DNA of 64,000 bases, from NCBI RefSeq assembly GCF_017872975.1, contig NZ_JAGGJP010000005.1:124001-188000 (forward strand). Direction: 5' to 3'. This document shows, one piece after another, positions 38,515-45,993 of the stretch (position 1 is its first letter; every line of letters begins with the position of its first letter). Under the pieces are notes generated by a model, which was not told where the DNA came from, searched no databases, and was given only the letters and a program-made list of their open reading frames with translations. The DNA comes from Rubellimicrobium aerolatum (GTDB lineage Bacteria; Pseudomonadota; Alphaproteobacteria; Rhodobacterales; Rhodobacteraceae). A program made the position numbers and the translations under genes.

Positions 38515-39633
38515 ATGATTATCCTGGAGAAGCGCCCCAACCCCTCCCGCGCCTGGGCTCTGGCGACGCCGGTCCTCGCGGTGCTGGCCACCATGATCGT
38601 CGGCGGGCTGCTGTTCGCCATGCTGGGCAAGGACCCGGTGCTGACCATCCGCACCATCTTCTGGGATCCGCTGTTCGGGCCGTTCGGGAGCTACACGCGC
38701 CCGCAACTCCTCATCAAGGCGGGGCCGCTGATCCTGATCGCCACCGGCCTGTCCTTCGGCTTCCGCGCCGGCATCTGGAACATCGGCGCGGAGGGGCAAT
38801 ACATCCTCGGCGCGCTGACCGGCGCGGCGGCGGGCCTCGCGCTCTATCCGTCCGAGTCGCGCCTGATCTTCCCGCTGATGGTCGCGGCCGGGGCGCTCGG
38901 CGGCATGGCCTGGGCGCTGATCCCGGCGCTCCTCAAGGTGCGCTTCGGCACCAACGAGATCCTCGTCTCGCTCATGCTCGTCTACGTGGCGACGAACCTC
39001 CTGGCCTATGCGGCGCTGGGCCCGCTTCAAAACCCCGAGGGGATGGGCTTCCCCGGTTCGCGCAACCTGTCGCAATGGCCGTCATCCGCCAACCTGGAAC
39101 TGCTGACCGGCACCGGCCTCCACTGGGGCGTGGTCGCGGCGGGGGTGGCGGTGGTCGGGGCCTACGTCCTCCTCGCCCGCCACGCCTTCGGCTTCGCGGT
39201 GCGCCTTGCGGGGCAGGCCCCCCGCGCCGCCGCCTTCGCCGGCGTCTCGCCCTCGCGCCTCGTGCTGGCCTGCATGGCGATCTCGGGCGGCCTCGCGGGC
39301 CTCGCCGGGGTGTTCGAGGTGACGGGGCCGGCGGGGCAGATCGGCATCGACTTCGGCGTGGGCTACGGCTTCACGGCGATCATCGTCGCCTTCCTCGGGC
39401 GGCTGCACCCCTTGGGCATCCTCCTCGCCGGGCTGCTCATGGCGCTCACCTACATCGGCGGCGAGATGGCGCAGACCCAGCTCGGCCTGCCGGGGGCGGC
39501 GGTGCAGCTCTTCCAGGGGATGCTGCTGTTCTTCCTGCTCGCCATGGACGTGCTGACCCAGTTCCGCCTGCGCTGGAAGGGCGCGTCCCCCGTGATCGTC
39601 GCGACCGCCAAGCCGGTCGAAGGGGCGCGCTGA
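38515..39633 (+). CDS. Purine/nucleoside-type ABC transporter, permease 1
   Basis: A 372-aa inner-membrane permease with about ten helices and the BPD_transp_2 motif region AGIWNIGAEGQYILGALTGAAAG. It probably forms the transmembrane pore with the next gene's product. The ATG at 38515 follows the inverted-repeat element; the frame stays open further upstream, but only through that repeat. The stop codon shares its last base with the next start (TGATG). Confidence 0.92.
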   Translation: MIILEKRPNPSRAWALATPVLAVLATMIVGGLLFAMLGKDPVLTIRTIFWDPLFGPFGSYTRPQLLIKAGPLILIATGLSFGFRAGIWNIGAEGQYILGALTGAAAGLALYPSESRLIFPLMVAAGALGGMAWALIPALLKVRFGTNEILVSLMLVYVATNLLAYAALGPLQNPEGMGFPGSRNLSQWPSSANLELLTGTGLHWGVVAAGVAVVGAYVLLARHAFGFAVRLAGQAPRAAAFAGVSPSRLVLACMAISGGLAGLAGVFEVTGPAGQIGIDFGVGYGFTAIIVAFLGRLHPLGILLAGLLMALTYIGGEMAQTQLGLPGAAVQLFQGMLLFFLLAMDVLTQFRLRWKGASPVIVATAKPVEGAR

Positions 39634-40565
39634 TGGACCTGACCAGCATCTCGCCCGTCCTGCTGCTGGCCTCGCTGATGGTCGCCGCCACCCCCATCCT
39701 CCTCGCCGCCTTGGGCGAGCTTGTGGTGGAGCGGGCGGGCGTCCTCAACCTCGGCGTCGAGGGCATGATGATCACCGGCGCCATCGCGGGCTTCGCCACG
39801 GCGGTCGCCACCGGCTCGGCGCTGCTGGGCTTCGTCGGCGCGGCGGCGGGGGGCGCGGCGCTGTCGCTCCTCTTCGCGGTGCTCGTGCTCTGGCTGCGGT
39901 CGAATCAGGTCGCCACCGGCCTCGCGCTCACGCTCTTCGGCCTCGGCCTGGCCTCGCTCGCCGGGCAGCCCTACAACGGGGTCCGCGCCCCCCCGATGCC
40001 GGAGCTGGATATCCCGCTCCTGTCCGGCATCCCCGTGCTGGGGCCGATCCTGTTCCGGCACGACCCGGTGGTCTACCTCGCGCTCGCCCTCGTAGGCGGC
40101 GTCTGGTGGTTCCTTCACCGCGCGCGCGCCGGCCTCGTGCTCCGCGCGGTCGGCGAGAACCACGACGCCGCCCACGCGCTGGGCTACAAGGTCCTGCGCC
40201 TGCGGCTCCTCGCCATCGCCTTCGGCGGGGCCTGCGCGGGCCTCGGCGGCGCCTACCTGAGCCTCGTCCGCGTCCCGCAATGGACCGAGGGCATCACCGC
40301 CGGCGCGGGCTGGATCGCGCTCGCCATCGTCGTCTTCGCCTCCTGGCGGCCGCTCCGACTCCTTCTGGGCGCGTGGCTCTTCGGCGGCATCTCGGTCCTC
40401 CAGCTCAACCTCCAAGCGGCGAACGCGCCGATCCCGGTCGAGGTGCTGTCGATGACCCCCTACCTCGTCACCATCCTCGTGCTGGTGCTGATCTCCTCCG
40501 GCCGGGGCCGGGCGCGTCTCGCCGCGCCGGGCTCGCTCGGGCAACCCTTCCACGCCTCGCGCTGA
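39633..40565 (+). CDS. Purine/nucleoside-type ABC transporter, permease 2
   Basis: A 310-aa inner-membrane permease with eight to nine helices. The family motif ERAGVLNLGVEGMMITGAIAG is near residue 35. It is the second half of the heterodimeric channel, coupled to permease 1 by a TGATG junction. Confidence 0.92.
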   Translation: MDLTSISPVLLLASLMVAATPILLAALGELVVERAGVLNLGVEGMMITGAIAGFATAVATGSALLGFVGAAAGGAALSLLFAVLVLWLRSNQVATGLALTLFGLGLASLAGQPYNGVRAPPMPELDIPLLSGIPVLGPILFRHDPVVYLALALVGGVWWFLHRARAGLVLRAVGENHDAAHALGYKVLRLRLLAIAFGGACAGLGGAYLSLVRVPQWTEGITAGAGWIALAIVVFASWRPLRLLLGAWLFGGISVLQLNLQAANAPIPVEVLSMTPYLVTILVLVLISSGRGRARLAAPGSLGQPFHASR

Positions 40566-40598
40566 GGCGCGGCCCATCCAACAAGGGAGTTCCTACGG

Positions 40599-41690
40599 AT
40601 GAAACTGAACAGACGGACGCTTCTCGCCTCCGGCGCGACGGCGGCGACGCTCGCGGTGCTGGGCGTCCCGGTCCGCGCGCAGGACGCCCCGCTCAAGGTG
40701 GGCTTCATCTACGTCGGCCCGGTGGGCGACGGCGGCTGGACCTTCCAGCACGACCAGGGCCGCCTCGCCGCGCAGGAGCATTTCGGCGACGCCATCGAGA
40801 CGATCTTCCAGGAAAGCGTCCCCGAGGGCGCCGACGCCGAACGCGCCATCACCCAGATGGTCCTTTCGGGCTGCCAGCTGATCTTCACGACCTCCTTCGG
40901 CTTCATGGACCCGACCGCCAACGTCGCCGCCCAGTTCCCCGACGTGAAGTTCGAGCACGCGACCGGCTACAAGACCGCCCCGAACCTCGCCACCTACGAC
41001 GCCCGCTTCTACGAGGGGCGCGCGGTCATCGGCACCATCGCCGGCCGCATGACCCAGACCAACAAGATCGGCTACATCGGCTCCTTCCCGATCCCCGAGG
41101 TCATCCAAGGCATCAACAGCAGCTTCATCCACGCCCGCAAGGTGAACCCGGACGTGGAAATGGTGGTGATCTGGGCCTACACCTGGTTCGACCCCGCCAA
41201 GGAGGCCGACGCCGCCAAGGCCATGATCGAGCAGGGCGTGGACGTCATCCTCCAGCACACCGACTCCACCGCGCCGCAGGCCGCCGCGCAGGAGGCCGGG
41301 AACGTCTTCACCTTCGGGCAGGCGTCCGACATGGCGGCCTTCAAGCCCACGCCGCGCATCTCCTCCATCATCGACAACTGGGGGCCCTACTACATCCAGC
41401 GCATCCAGGCGGCGCTGGACGGGACCTGGGAGTCGCAGTCCTTCTGGGGCGGCATCGGCGAGGGCGAGGTCCTGATCGGCGAGATCACCGAGGCCGTCCC
41501 CGCCGAGGTCAAGGCCGAGGCCGAGGCGCTGGCCGCCGCCATCGGCGACAAGTCCTACCATCCCTTCACCGGCCCGCTGAACAGGCAGGACGGCACGCCG
41601 TGGCTCGCCGAGGGGCAGGTCGCCACCGACGAGGAGCTGAAGGGCCTCAACTTCTACGTCGAGGGCATCACGGGCGAGATCCCGGCCTGA
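40599..41690 (+). CDS. BMP-family (PnrA-like) substrate-binding protein
   Basis: A 363-aa periplasmic binding protein of the basic membrane protein family, which binds purine nucleosides in characterised members. The signal peptide has a twin-arginine start (KLNRRTLLASGATAATLAVLG) and ends near VRAQ. The mature part has LKVGFIYVGPVGDGGWTF and FTTSFGFMDPT, the family ligand-binding region. There is no lipobox. Last gene of the transporter set, followed by strong terminator hairpins. Confidence 0.92.
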   Translation: MKLNRRTLLASGATAATLAVLGVPVRAQDAPLKVGFIYVGPVGDGGWTFQHDQGRLAAQEHFGDAIETIFQESVPEGADAERAITQMVLSGCQLIFTTSFGFMDPTANVAAQFPDVKFEHATGYKTAPNLATYDARFYEGRAVIGTIAGRMTQTNKIGYIGSFPIPEVIQGINSSFIHARKVNPDVEMVVIWAYTWFDPAKEADAAKAMIEQGVDVILQHTDSTAPQAAAQEAGNVFTFGQASDMAAFKPTPRISSIIDNWGPYYIQRIQAALDGTWESQSFWGGIGEGEVLIGEITEAVPAEVKAEAEALAAAIGDKSYHPFTGPLNRQDGTPWLAEGQVATDEELKGLNFYVEGITGEIPA

Positions 41691-41705
41691 GCCGGAACCG
41701 CCCCC

Positions 41706-41759
41706 GGGGGGCCGGCGCAGCCGGACCCCCGACCCTCTCCGGGCGGCCCTGGGCCGCCC
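41706..41759 (+). terminator. Double hairpin after the BMP gene
   Basis: GGGGG-CCGGC / GCCGG-CCCCC (41706-41730, one internal mismatch) starts 15 bases after the stop. GGGCGGCCC / GGGCCGCCC (41741-41759) follows. Probably terminates the purine uptake operon. Confidence 0.7.
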
Positions 41760-41780
41760 GTCGCATTGCAGGCTCATCAC

Positions 41781-42839
41781 ATGACCGACTTCCTCGTCAT
41801 CGGCGGCGGCATCGCCGGGGTGTCCGCCGCCGCGCGGCTGTCCAGGCTCGGCTCCGTCATCCTGCTGGAAGCCGAGGACCGCCTCGCGCACCACGCCTCC
41901 TCCCGCTCGGCCGCCGTTTTCGAGGGCACCTACGGCGCGCCTTCCACCGTCGCGCTCAACCGCGCGAGCCGGGCGGAGCTGGAGGCCCGCGGTGTCCTCG
42001 CGCCCCGGGGCCTCATGGTCGTGGCGCGGCCCGAGGAGAACGCCGCCTTCGAGGCCGACCTTCGGCAGATGGAGATGGAGGAGGTCCCGCTCGACGCCGC
42101 GCGGGAACGGCTGCCGATCCTTGGCCCCGCCGTTGCGCGGGCCGCCGTGCAGGCCGACACGCTGGACCTCGACACCGACCGGCTGCTGCAGGGCTTCCTG
42201 CGCGAGGCCAAGGCGAACGGCGCGCGCGTCCTGACCCGCGCGCCCGTGACCGCGATCCGCCGCGCCGCGTCGGGCTGGGTCGCCGCCGCCGGAGAGGATC
42301 ACGAGGCGCGGGTGATCGTGAACGCCGCCGGCCCCTGGGCCGACCGGATCGCGGCGCTGGCGGGCCTGCCGCCGCTGGAGCTGCGGCCGTTCCGCCGCTC
42401 CATGGCGCGCATCCCCGCCCCCTCGAACCCGTCGCGCTGGCCCATGGTCGTCGGCGCGGGCGAGTCCTTCTACATGAAGCCCGATGCCGGCGCGCTGCTC
42501 GTCTCGCCGGCCGAGGAGGATCCGGCCGAGCCCCACGACGCCTGGGCCGACGACCTGGTGCTGGCCGAGGGCCTCGCGCGGTTCGAGGCCCATGTCGCCT
42601 GGGAGGTCGAGCGCCTCCTCGCCTCCTGGGCGGGGCTGCGGACCTTCGCACCCGACCGCCGGCTCGTGCTCGGCCCCGACACGCTGGAGCCCTCGTTCCT
42701 CTGGTGCGCGGGCCAGGGCGGCTACGGCTTCCAGACCGCCTGCGCGGCGAGCCGGCATTTGGCCGAGCTGGCGGGCGGCGCCGCGCCGACGCTCGGCCCC
42801 GGCCTCGCGGCCGAGCTCGCGCCGGCGCGGTTCCGCTAG
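41781..42839 (+). CDS. FAD-dependent oxidoreductase (DAO family)
   Basis: A 352-aa amine/amino-acid oxidase-like protein. The FAD dinucleotide motif VIGGGIAGVSAA is at 6-17, the DAO-domain middle follows (VIVNAAGPWADRIAALAG), and the C-terminal CAGQGGYGFQTACAASR completes the fold. The substrate is not evident; the position after the purine transporter may be accidental. The ATG at 41781 is preferred to a TTG five codons upstream. Immediately downstream begins the degraded accessory region. Confidence 0.85.
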   Translation: MTDFLVIGGGIAGVSAAARLSRLGSVILLEAEDRLAHHASSRSAAVFEGTYGAPSTVALNRASRAELEARGVLAPRGLMVVARPEENAAFEADLRQMEMEEVPLDAARERLPILGPAVARAAVQADTLDLDTDRLLQGFLREAKANGARVLTRAPVTAIRRAASGWVAAAGEDHEARVIVNAAGPWADRIAALAGLPPLELRPFRRSMARIPAPSNPSRWPMVVGAGESFYMKPDAGALLVSPAEEDPAEPHDAWADDLVLAEGLARFEAHVAWEVERLLASWAGLRTFAPDRRLVLGPDTLEPSFLWCAGQGGYGFQTACAASRHLAELAGGAAPTLGPGLAAELAPARFR

Positions 42840-43130
42840 TGGCGCGAGTTGAAGCAGAGGGGGGACCCCGACCGCTCGTACGTCGACTGGATCGTCGACG
42901 GCTCGAGCTGGGAGGGCAATCTGGCCCAGGTCATCGCGAACCACCCCCGCGTCGTGGCCTGCGCCAAGAACCACGACTTCGGCTTCGAGGTCCCCTATCC
43001 TGAGGAGGGCGAGCCGCACCGCTACCGACTCGACTTCGTCATTCGCCTCGATCTTCGTGACGCCCGTGGTCGAGGCCAAGGGTGGGCGAGACGTCAAGGA
43101 CGCGCCCAAGGCCGAGGCGATGTCTTCCCC
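42840..43130 (+). pseudogene. C-terminal remnant of a type III-like restriction endonuclease (BPTD_3080-like)
   Basis: The frame from about 42849 reads SYVDWIVDGSSWEGNLAQ, then HPRVVACAKNHDFGFEVPY and HRYRLDFVIRLD. The next frame then continues with TPVVEAKGGRDVKDAPKAEA. This matches, with one frameshift, the C-terminal nuclease-like portion of large helicase-nuclease proteins often annotated as BPTD_3080-family restriction endonucleases. The helicase part and everything upstream are missing. Family call from recall; degradation is directly visible. Confidence 0.6.
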
Positions 43131-43139
43131 ACGCGCCTG

Positions 43140-43425
43140 CCCTTCCCGAAGCCCGGCATCGACATGGCCGAGCCCAGGGCGGTCGCCATGGCGATCCTGC
43201 GGATCGGGCTCGACATCGCCTCCATGATGCCGAGGCGGCAGGCCCCATCGTCCTCGCGGCGGGCGACCCCGACATCGTCCCCAGCGCCAGGCTCGGCCAG
43301 CACGAGGGCATGAAATCCGTGCTCGACCCGATCGGACAGAGGGTGGAGCCCGGCCTTTTCGAGCACGTCGACGGCCGGAAAGGCGGCTTCCCGAAGCCTA
43401 AGGCCAGAACCGAGGCATCGCCAGC
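43140..43425 (+). pseudogene. NYN-domain (LabA/PIN-like nuclease) remnant
   Basis: One frame gives ILRIGLDIASMMPRRQ. After a shift another gives GPIVLAAGDPDIVPSARLGQ followed by HEGMKSVLDPIG and FEHVDG. This is the pattern of NYN-domain proteins (IGLDIAS...VLVSGDSDFVPAAKLARREG...LFEHIDG). The N-terminal half is absent, one acidic position has changed, and the reading frame is broken, so it is not functional. Confidence 0.6.
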
Positions 43426-43440
43426 GCAAGGCACCACCGC

Positions 43441-43697
43441 ATGACCGTCATCACCTTCGCCCGCCTTCAAGACCTCCCTCCGCGCGAGGCGCGGTCGCAC
43501 GAGGAGCACGTCTTCACCCCCTGGCCCGCCGACAACCTCGACCATCTGGCCGAAGCCATCCGTATCCCCCTGGAGCTCACCGGGCGCGAGGCGCCGGTGG
43601 ACGGGCTCTGGGCCGACATCCTCGCCCGCAACCCGCAGGATGGCAGCGTCGTGCTGATCAAGAGCCGGCCCGAAGTCACCGACCACATCCACCCACC
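43441..43697 (+). pseudogene. N-terminal remnant of a DUF4268-like protein
   Basis: Starts with a plausible ATG at 43441 and reads EHVFTPWPADNLDHLAEAIR, then PLELTGREAP and ADILARNPQDGSVVLI. This is the conserved N-terminus of DUF4268-type or related nuclease-like proteins found beside defence loci. After TDHIH the family similarity stops, exactly where an IS3-like end begins (TGAACTGGCC at 43698). The gene is truncated by that insertion. Confidence 0.6.
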
Positions 43698-43800
43698 TGA
43701 ACTGGCCCTCGTTTCACCGGACACTCAGGCGGTTGCGGTTTGGGCGGCGATGAACTCGCGAGGCGAGCGCATCTTCAGCCCGGAGTGCGGGTGGCGGGGA
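43698..43800 (-). mobile_element. IS3-family end with transposase C-terminus
   Basis: A terminal sequence TGAACTGGCCCTCG begins at 43698. On the minus strand, PHSGLKMRSPREFIAAQTA and then TA-stop (stop at 43725) is the C-terminal tail of an IS3-type OrfB transposase. Only about 25 codons remain; the rest is replaced by unrelated sequence. Confidence 0.6.
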
Positions 43801-43861
43801 CAGCGTCCGTCAGCGAGGTGTAGTTTCGAGTGTAGGACTGGGTGGCCATGGGTCACTCGGC

Positions 43862-44150
43862 CTAGGGTGTAGGCAGGGGTGTGGTCATCTCCTCGAGTTG
43901 CGGTGTGACGAGTTCCACCATTCCCTCGATCTGCATGTAGCGGTGTTGGAGCTGCCACTCGTCGTTGGCTTCGAGGAGCACGGCGCCGATGATGCGGGTG
44001 ATGCTGTCTTCGTTGGGGAAGATCCCCACGACGTCGGCGCGTCGTTTCACCTCCTTGTTCAGGCGCTCGAGTGGGTTGGTGAAGTGCAGCTTGGTCCGGT
44101 GCTGGCTGGGAAAGGCCATGTAGGCCAGCACGTCGGCCTTGGCCGCGTCC
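43862..44150 (-). mobile_element. IS256-family transposase C-terminal fragment
   Basis: About 95 codons on the minus strand read ADVLAYMAFPSQHRTKLH, TNPLERLNKEVKRRADVVGI and FPNEDSITRIIGAVLLE. This is the highly conserved C-terminus of mutator-type (IS256) transposases, with catalytic-region TNPLERLN intact. The sequence changes abruptly near 44150 to IS66-like DNA on the other strand; two catalytic acidic residues and the N-terminus are lost. Confidence 0.75.
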
Positions 44151-44580
44151 ATATCCCCGAGAAGGCCATCCGGCGAATCGCTCAGCTCTACGGCGTCGAG
44201 GCGGAGGCCTGGGGCTCGCCGCCCGAGCGGCGGGTCGCCATCCGGCAGGCCAGGATCAAGCAGATCCTCAAGGACCTCGAGCCCTGGCTCGCAGCTCAGA
44301 TCCCCACCCTCTCCGGCAAGAGCCCGCTCGCCACGGCCAACCGCCCTGCGCTGGCCAGGATGACGCGGCTCAGGCCCTGCCTCGAGCACGACATCCTGGA
44401 ACCGGACAACAGCGAGCCGTGTCCACCATCGGTCCGAGGACAACGGCGAGCGCCGAGCGCGGTATGCGCGCCGTCGCTCTCGGCCGGGAGAACTACCTCT
44501 TCGTCGGCTCAGAGGTGGGCGGCCGCGCCGCGGCCATCGTCTATGCCCTGATCGAGATGGCCAAGCTCAACGGTGTCGCG
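44151..44580 (+). mobile_element. IS66-family TnpC C-terminal fragment, frameshifted
   Basis: PEKAIRRIAQLYGVEAEAWG, RVAIRQARIKQILKDLEPWL and SGKSPLATANR, then, after a frameshift near 44420, AERGMRAVALGRENYLFVGS and AAIVYALIEMAKLNGV. Together these are the C-terminal half of an IS66 transposase. It stops at KLNGV, exactly where REP-like sequence and the RAYT fragment start. Confidence 0.75.
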
Positions 44581-44586
44581 TGGTGC

Positions 44587-44938
44587 GGTGGAACCCCACC
44601 CTACGCTGGCTGCCGGATCACCTGCATTGCGTGTGGACGCTGCCGGAGGGGGACAGCGACCATGCGGTGCGATGGGGGGCGATCAAGGCGCGGTTCACGC
44701 GGGGTTGCCCGCGTCGGAGCGTCGTTCGGCCAGCAAGGTCGCGAAGGGCGAGAAGGGGATCTGGCAACGCCGGTATTGGGAGCACCACGTCCGGGGGGAG
44801 GACGATCTTGCGGCGTGCGTCCGGTATTGCTGGATGAACCCGGTGAAGCACGGGTTCGTGGAAAGGCCGGAGGACTGGCCGTGGTCTTCGTTCCATCGCG
44901 ACGGGCGACCGGGCGCGGCGGGGTGGATGCGGATGTAG
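44587..44938 (+). pseudogene. REP-associated tyrosine transposase (RAYT) remnant
   Basis: Immediately after the REP-like GGTGGAACCCCACCCTACG (44587-44605), the frame reads LPDHLHCVWTLPEGDSDH (the HxH metal motif of Y1 transposases) and KARFTRG. A one-base deletion in a G-run near 44703 then moves the frame to KGEKGIWQRRYWEHHVRGED, ACVRYCWMNPVKHGFVERPE and DWPWSSFHRDG. This is the hallmark RAYT C-terminus including the catalytic-tyrosine region. The N-terminal third is missing. No longer functional, but REP-like hairpins remain around it. Confidence 0.8.
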
Positions 44939-45065
44939 GGTTGGTAGTTCTCCGTGAAGCGGAGGTTCACCCACCGGGGGGGCCGGAGCTTCAGGTCGGC
45001 GTGCCGGCGTCGGGCGTCGATGGTGGGTGAACCCGCGCCGGAGGCGCGGAACTACCCACTCTACG
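44935..45065. repeat. Inverted pair of REP-like hairpins (BIME-like)
   Basis: 44935-44975 (GTAGGGTTGGTAGTTC ... GGTTCACCCACC) and 45022-45065 (GGTGGGTGAACCC ... ACTACCCACTCTACG) are imperfect reverse complements; each also folds on itself. They flank the RAYT fragment on its right, while a related GGTGGAACCCCACC sequence flanks it on the left. Confidence 0.75.
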
Positions 45066-45096
45066 TCTTGCTGCCCTACGATTGCTGAAGCGCACC

Positions 45097-45978
45097 CTAC
45101 CTTTGCGTCCGAAATGCCAAACGCGGGATAATACTTTCGAATACCGTTAAGCAAACAACCTGAAATCTGAAAACATCGTCGAGAACAGTCGGCAGGAGGG
45201 GGACATGCTCATTGGAGTCAATGAAAGTAATATAGGGGAAGAACTTCCCAAGGCTGCTCTGTTGAGCGCGGTATTCATCAACTTTACTTACATCGCCGGA
45301 CGATATGGCACTCCACATCGACCTCTCAAGTTGGGCATAAGTGTCCGCGTCCTCTGGAGTAAATACCGAAGGAGGAATGTAAGGTGGAACTCTATGAACA
45401 TAGCGGTTTCTCATAACATCCTTCACCCTTCGAAACCATCGATCATTTATTAGAAAGAAGTTTTCAAGAGAGGCCAGTCCTGTCTGCTTTCGAAAAGAAG
45501 CCTTCAAAAGATCCGAATTCCGTTCTGCCGTTGCCATATCTGCTCCAGACATTCGATGCAAAGCGATTGCGAACGCATCGAATACTCCCATCATATGAAC
45601 ATAGATTAAGAGCAAGCTGTCGCTCAGCCTTCTGCTTTCATCGACCTGCAATGGCTGTTCGCGATCCGGGTAAACGGTTGAGCAAAAGGAATTGACGGCT
45701 TCATAGATTGAGCCTATTCGACGAGCGGCTCCATATTGAAGCACGTTCTGAACGTCGCTCTGCTCAAGTTCAACAATCGTTCCTGAAAACGAGGTTTGCA
45801 AAGCCACAAGCACTGGATGATAATGATCATACTGAACCCGGATTTTTCGCTTGACCTTATCGGTTTCGCTTAACGTCCCAGGAAAACCCCACCAGACACT
45901 CTGCTCAACATTCTCCCATAGAAGTTCTGTCGCTTGGATTAAGGCTCGGCGCTGGCGTTCAATCAAATCTGCGCCCAT
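45097..45978 (-). CDS. HEPN-motif protein of unknown function, low GC
   Basis: An intact 293-aa soluble, mostly helical protein. RNRYVH at 190-195 (preceded by RVKDVM) matches the R-N-x-x-x-H signature of HEPN ribonucleases and related domains; the helices before it (SDSLLLIYVHMMGVFDAFAI) suit the helical bundle. No family name recognised. Base composition is visibly lower in GC than every neighbour, a sign of transfer. The start lies 15 bp after the lepA stop on the same strand, so it may be expressed by read-through from lepA. On its other side are REP-like repeats, a dead RAYT and IS fragments. No partner gene (for example a MNT nucleotidyltransferase antitoxin) is visible. Gene confidence is high; HEPN assignment is moderate. 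Confidence 0.6.
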   Translation of the reverse strand: MGADLIERQRRALIQATELLWENVEQSVWWGFPGTLSETDKVKRKIRVQYDHYHPVLVALQTSFSGTIVELEQSDVQNVLQYGAARRIGSIYEAVNSFCSTVYPDREQPLQVDESRRLSDSLLLIYVHMMGVFDAFAIALHRMSGADMATAERNSDLLKASFRKQTGLASLENFFLINDRWFRRVKDVMRNRYVHRVPPYIPPSVFTPEDADTYAQLERSMWSAISSGDVSKVDEYRAQQSSLGKFFPYITFIDSNEHVPLLPTVLDDVFRFQVVCLTVFESIIPRLAFRTQR

Positions 45979-45993
45979 GCAGAAGGAGATACC

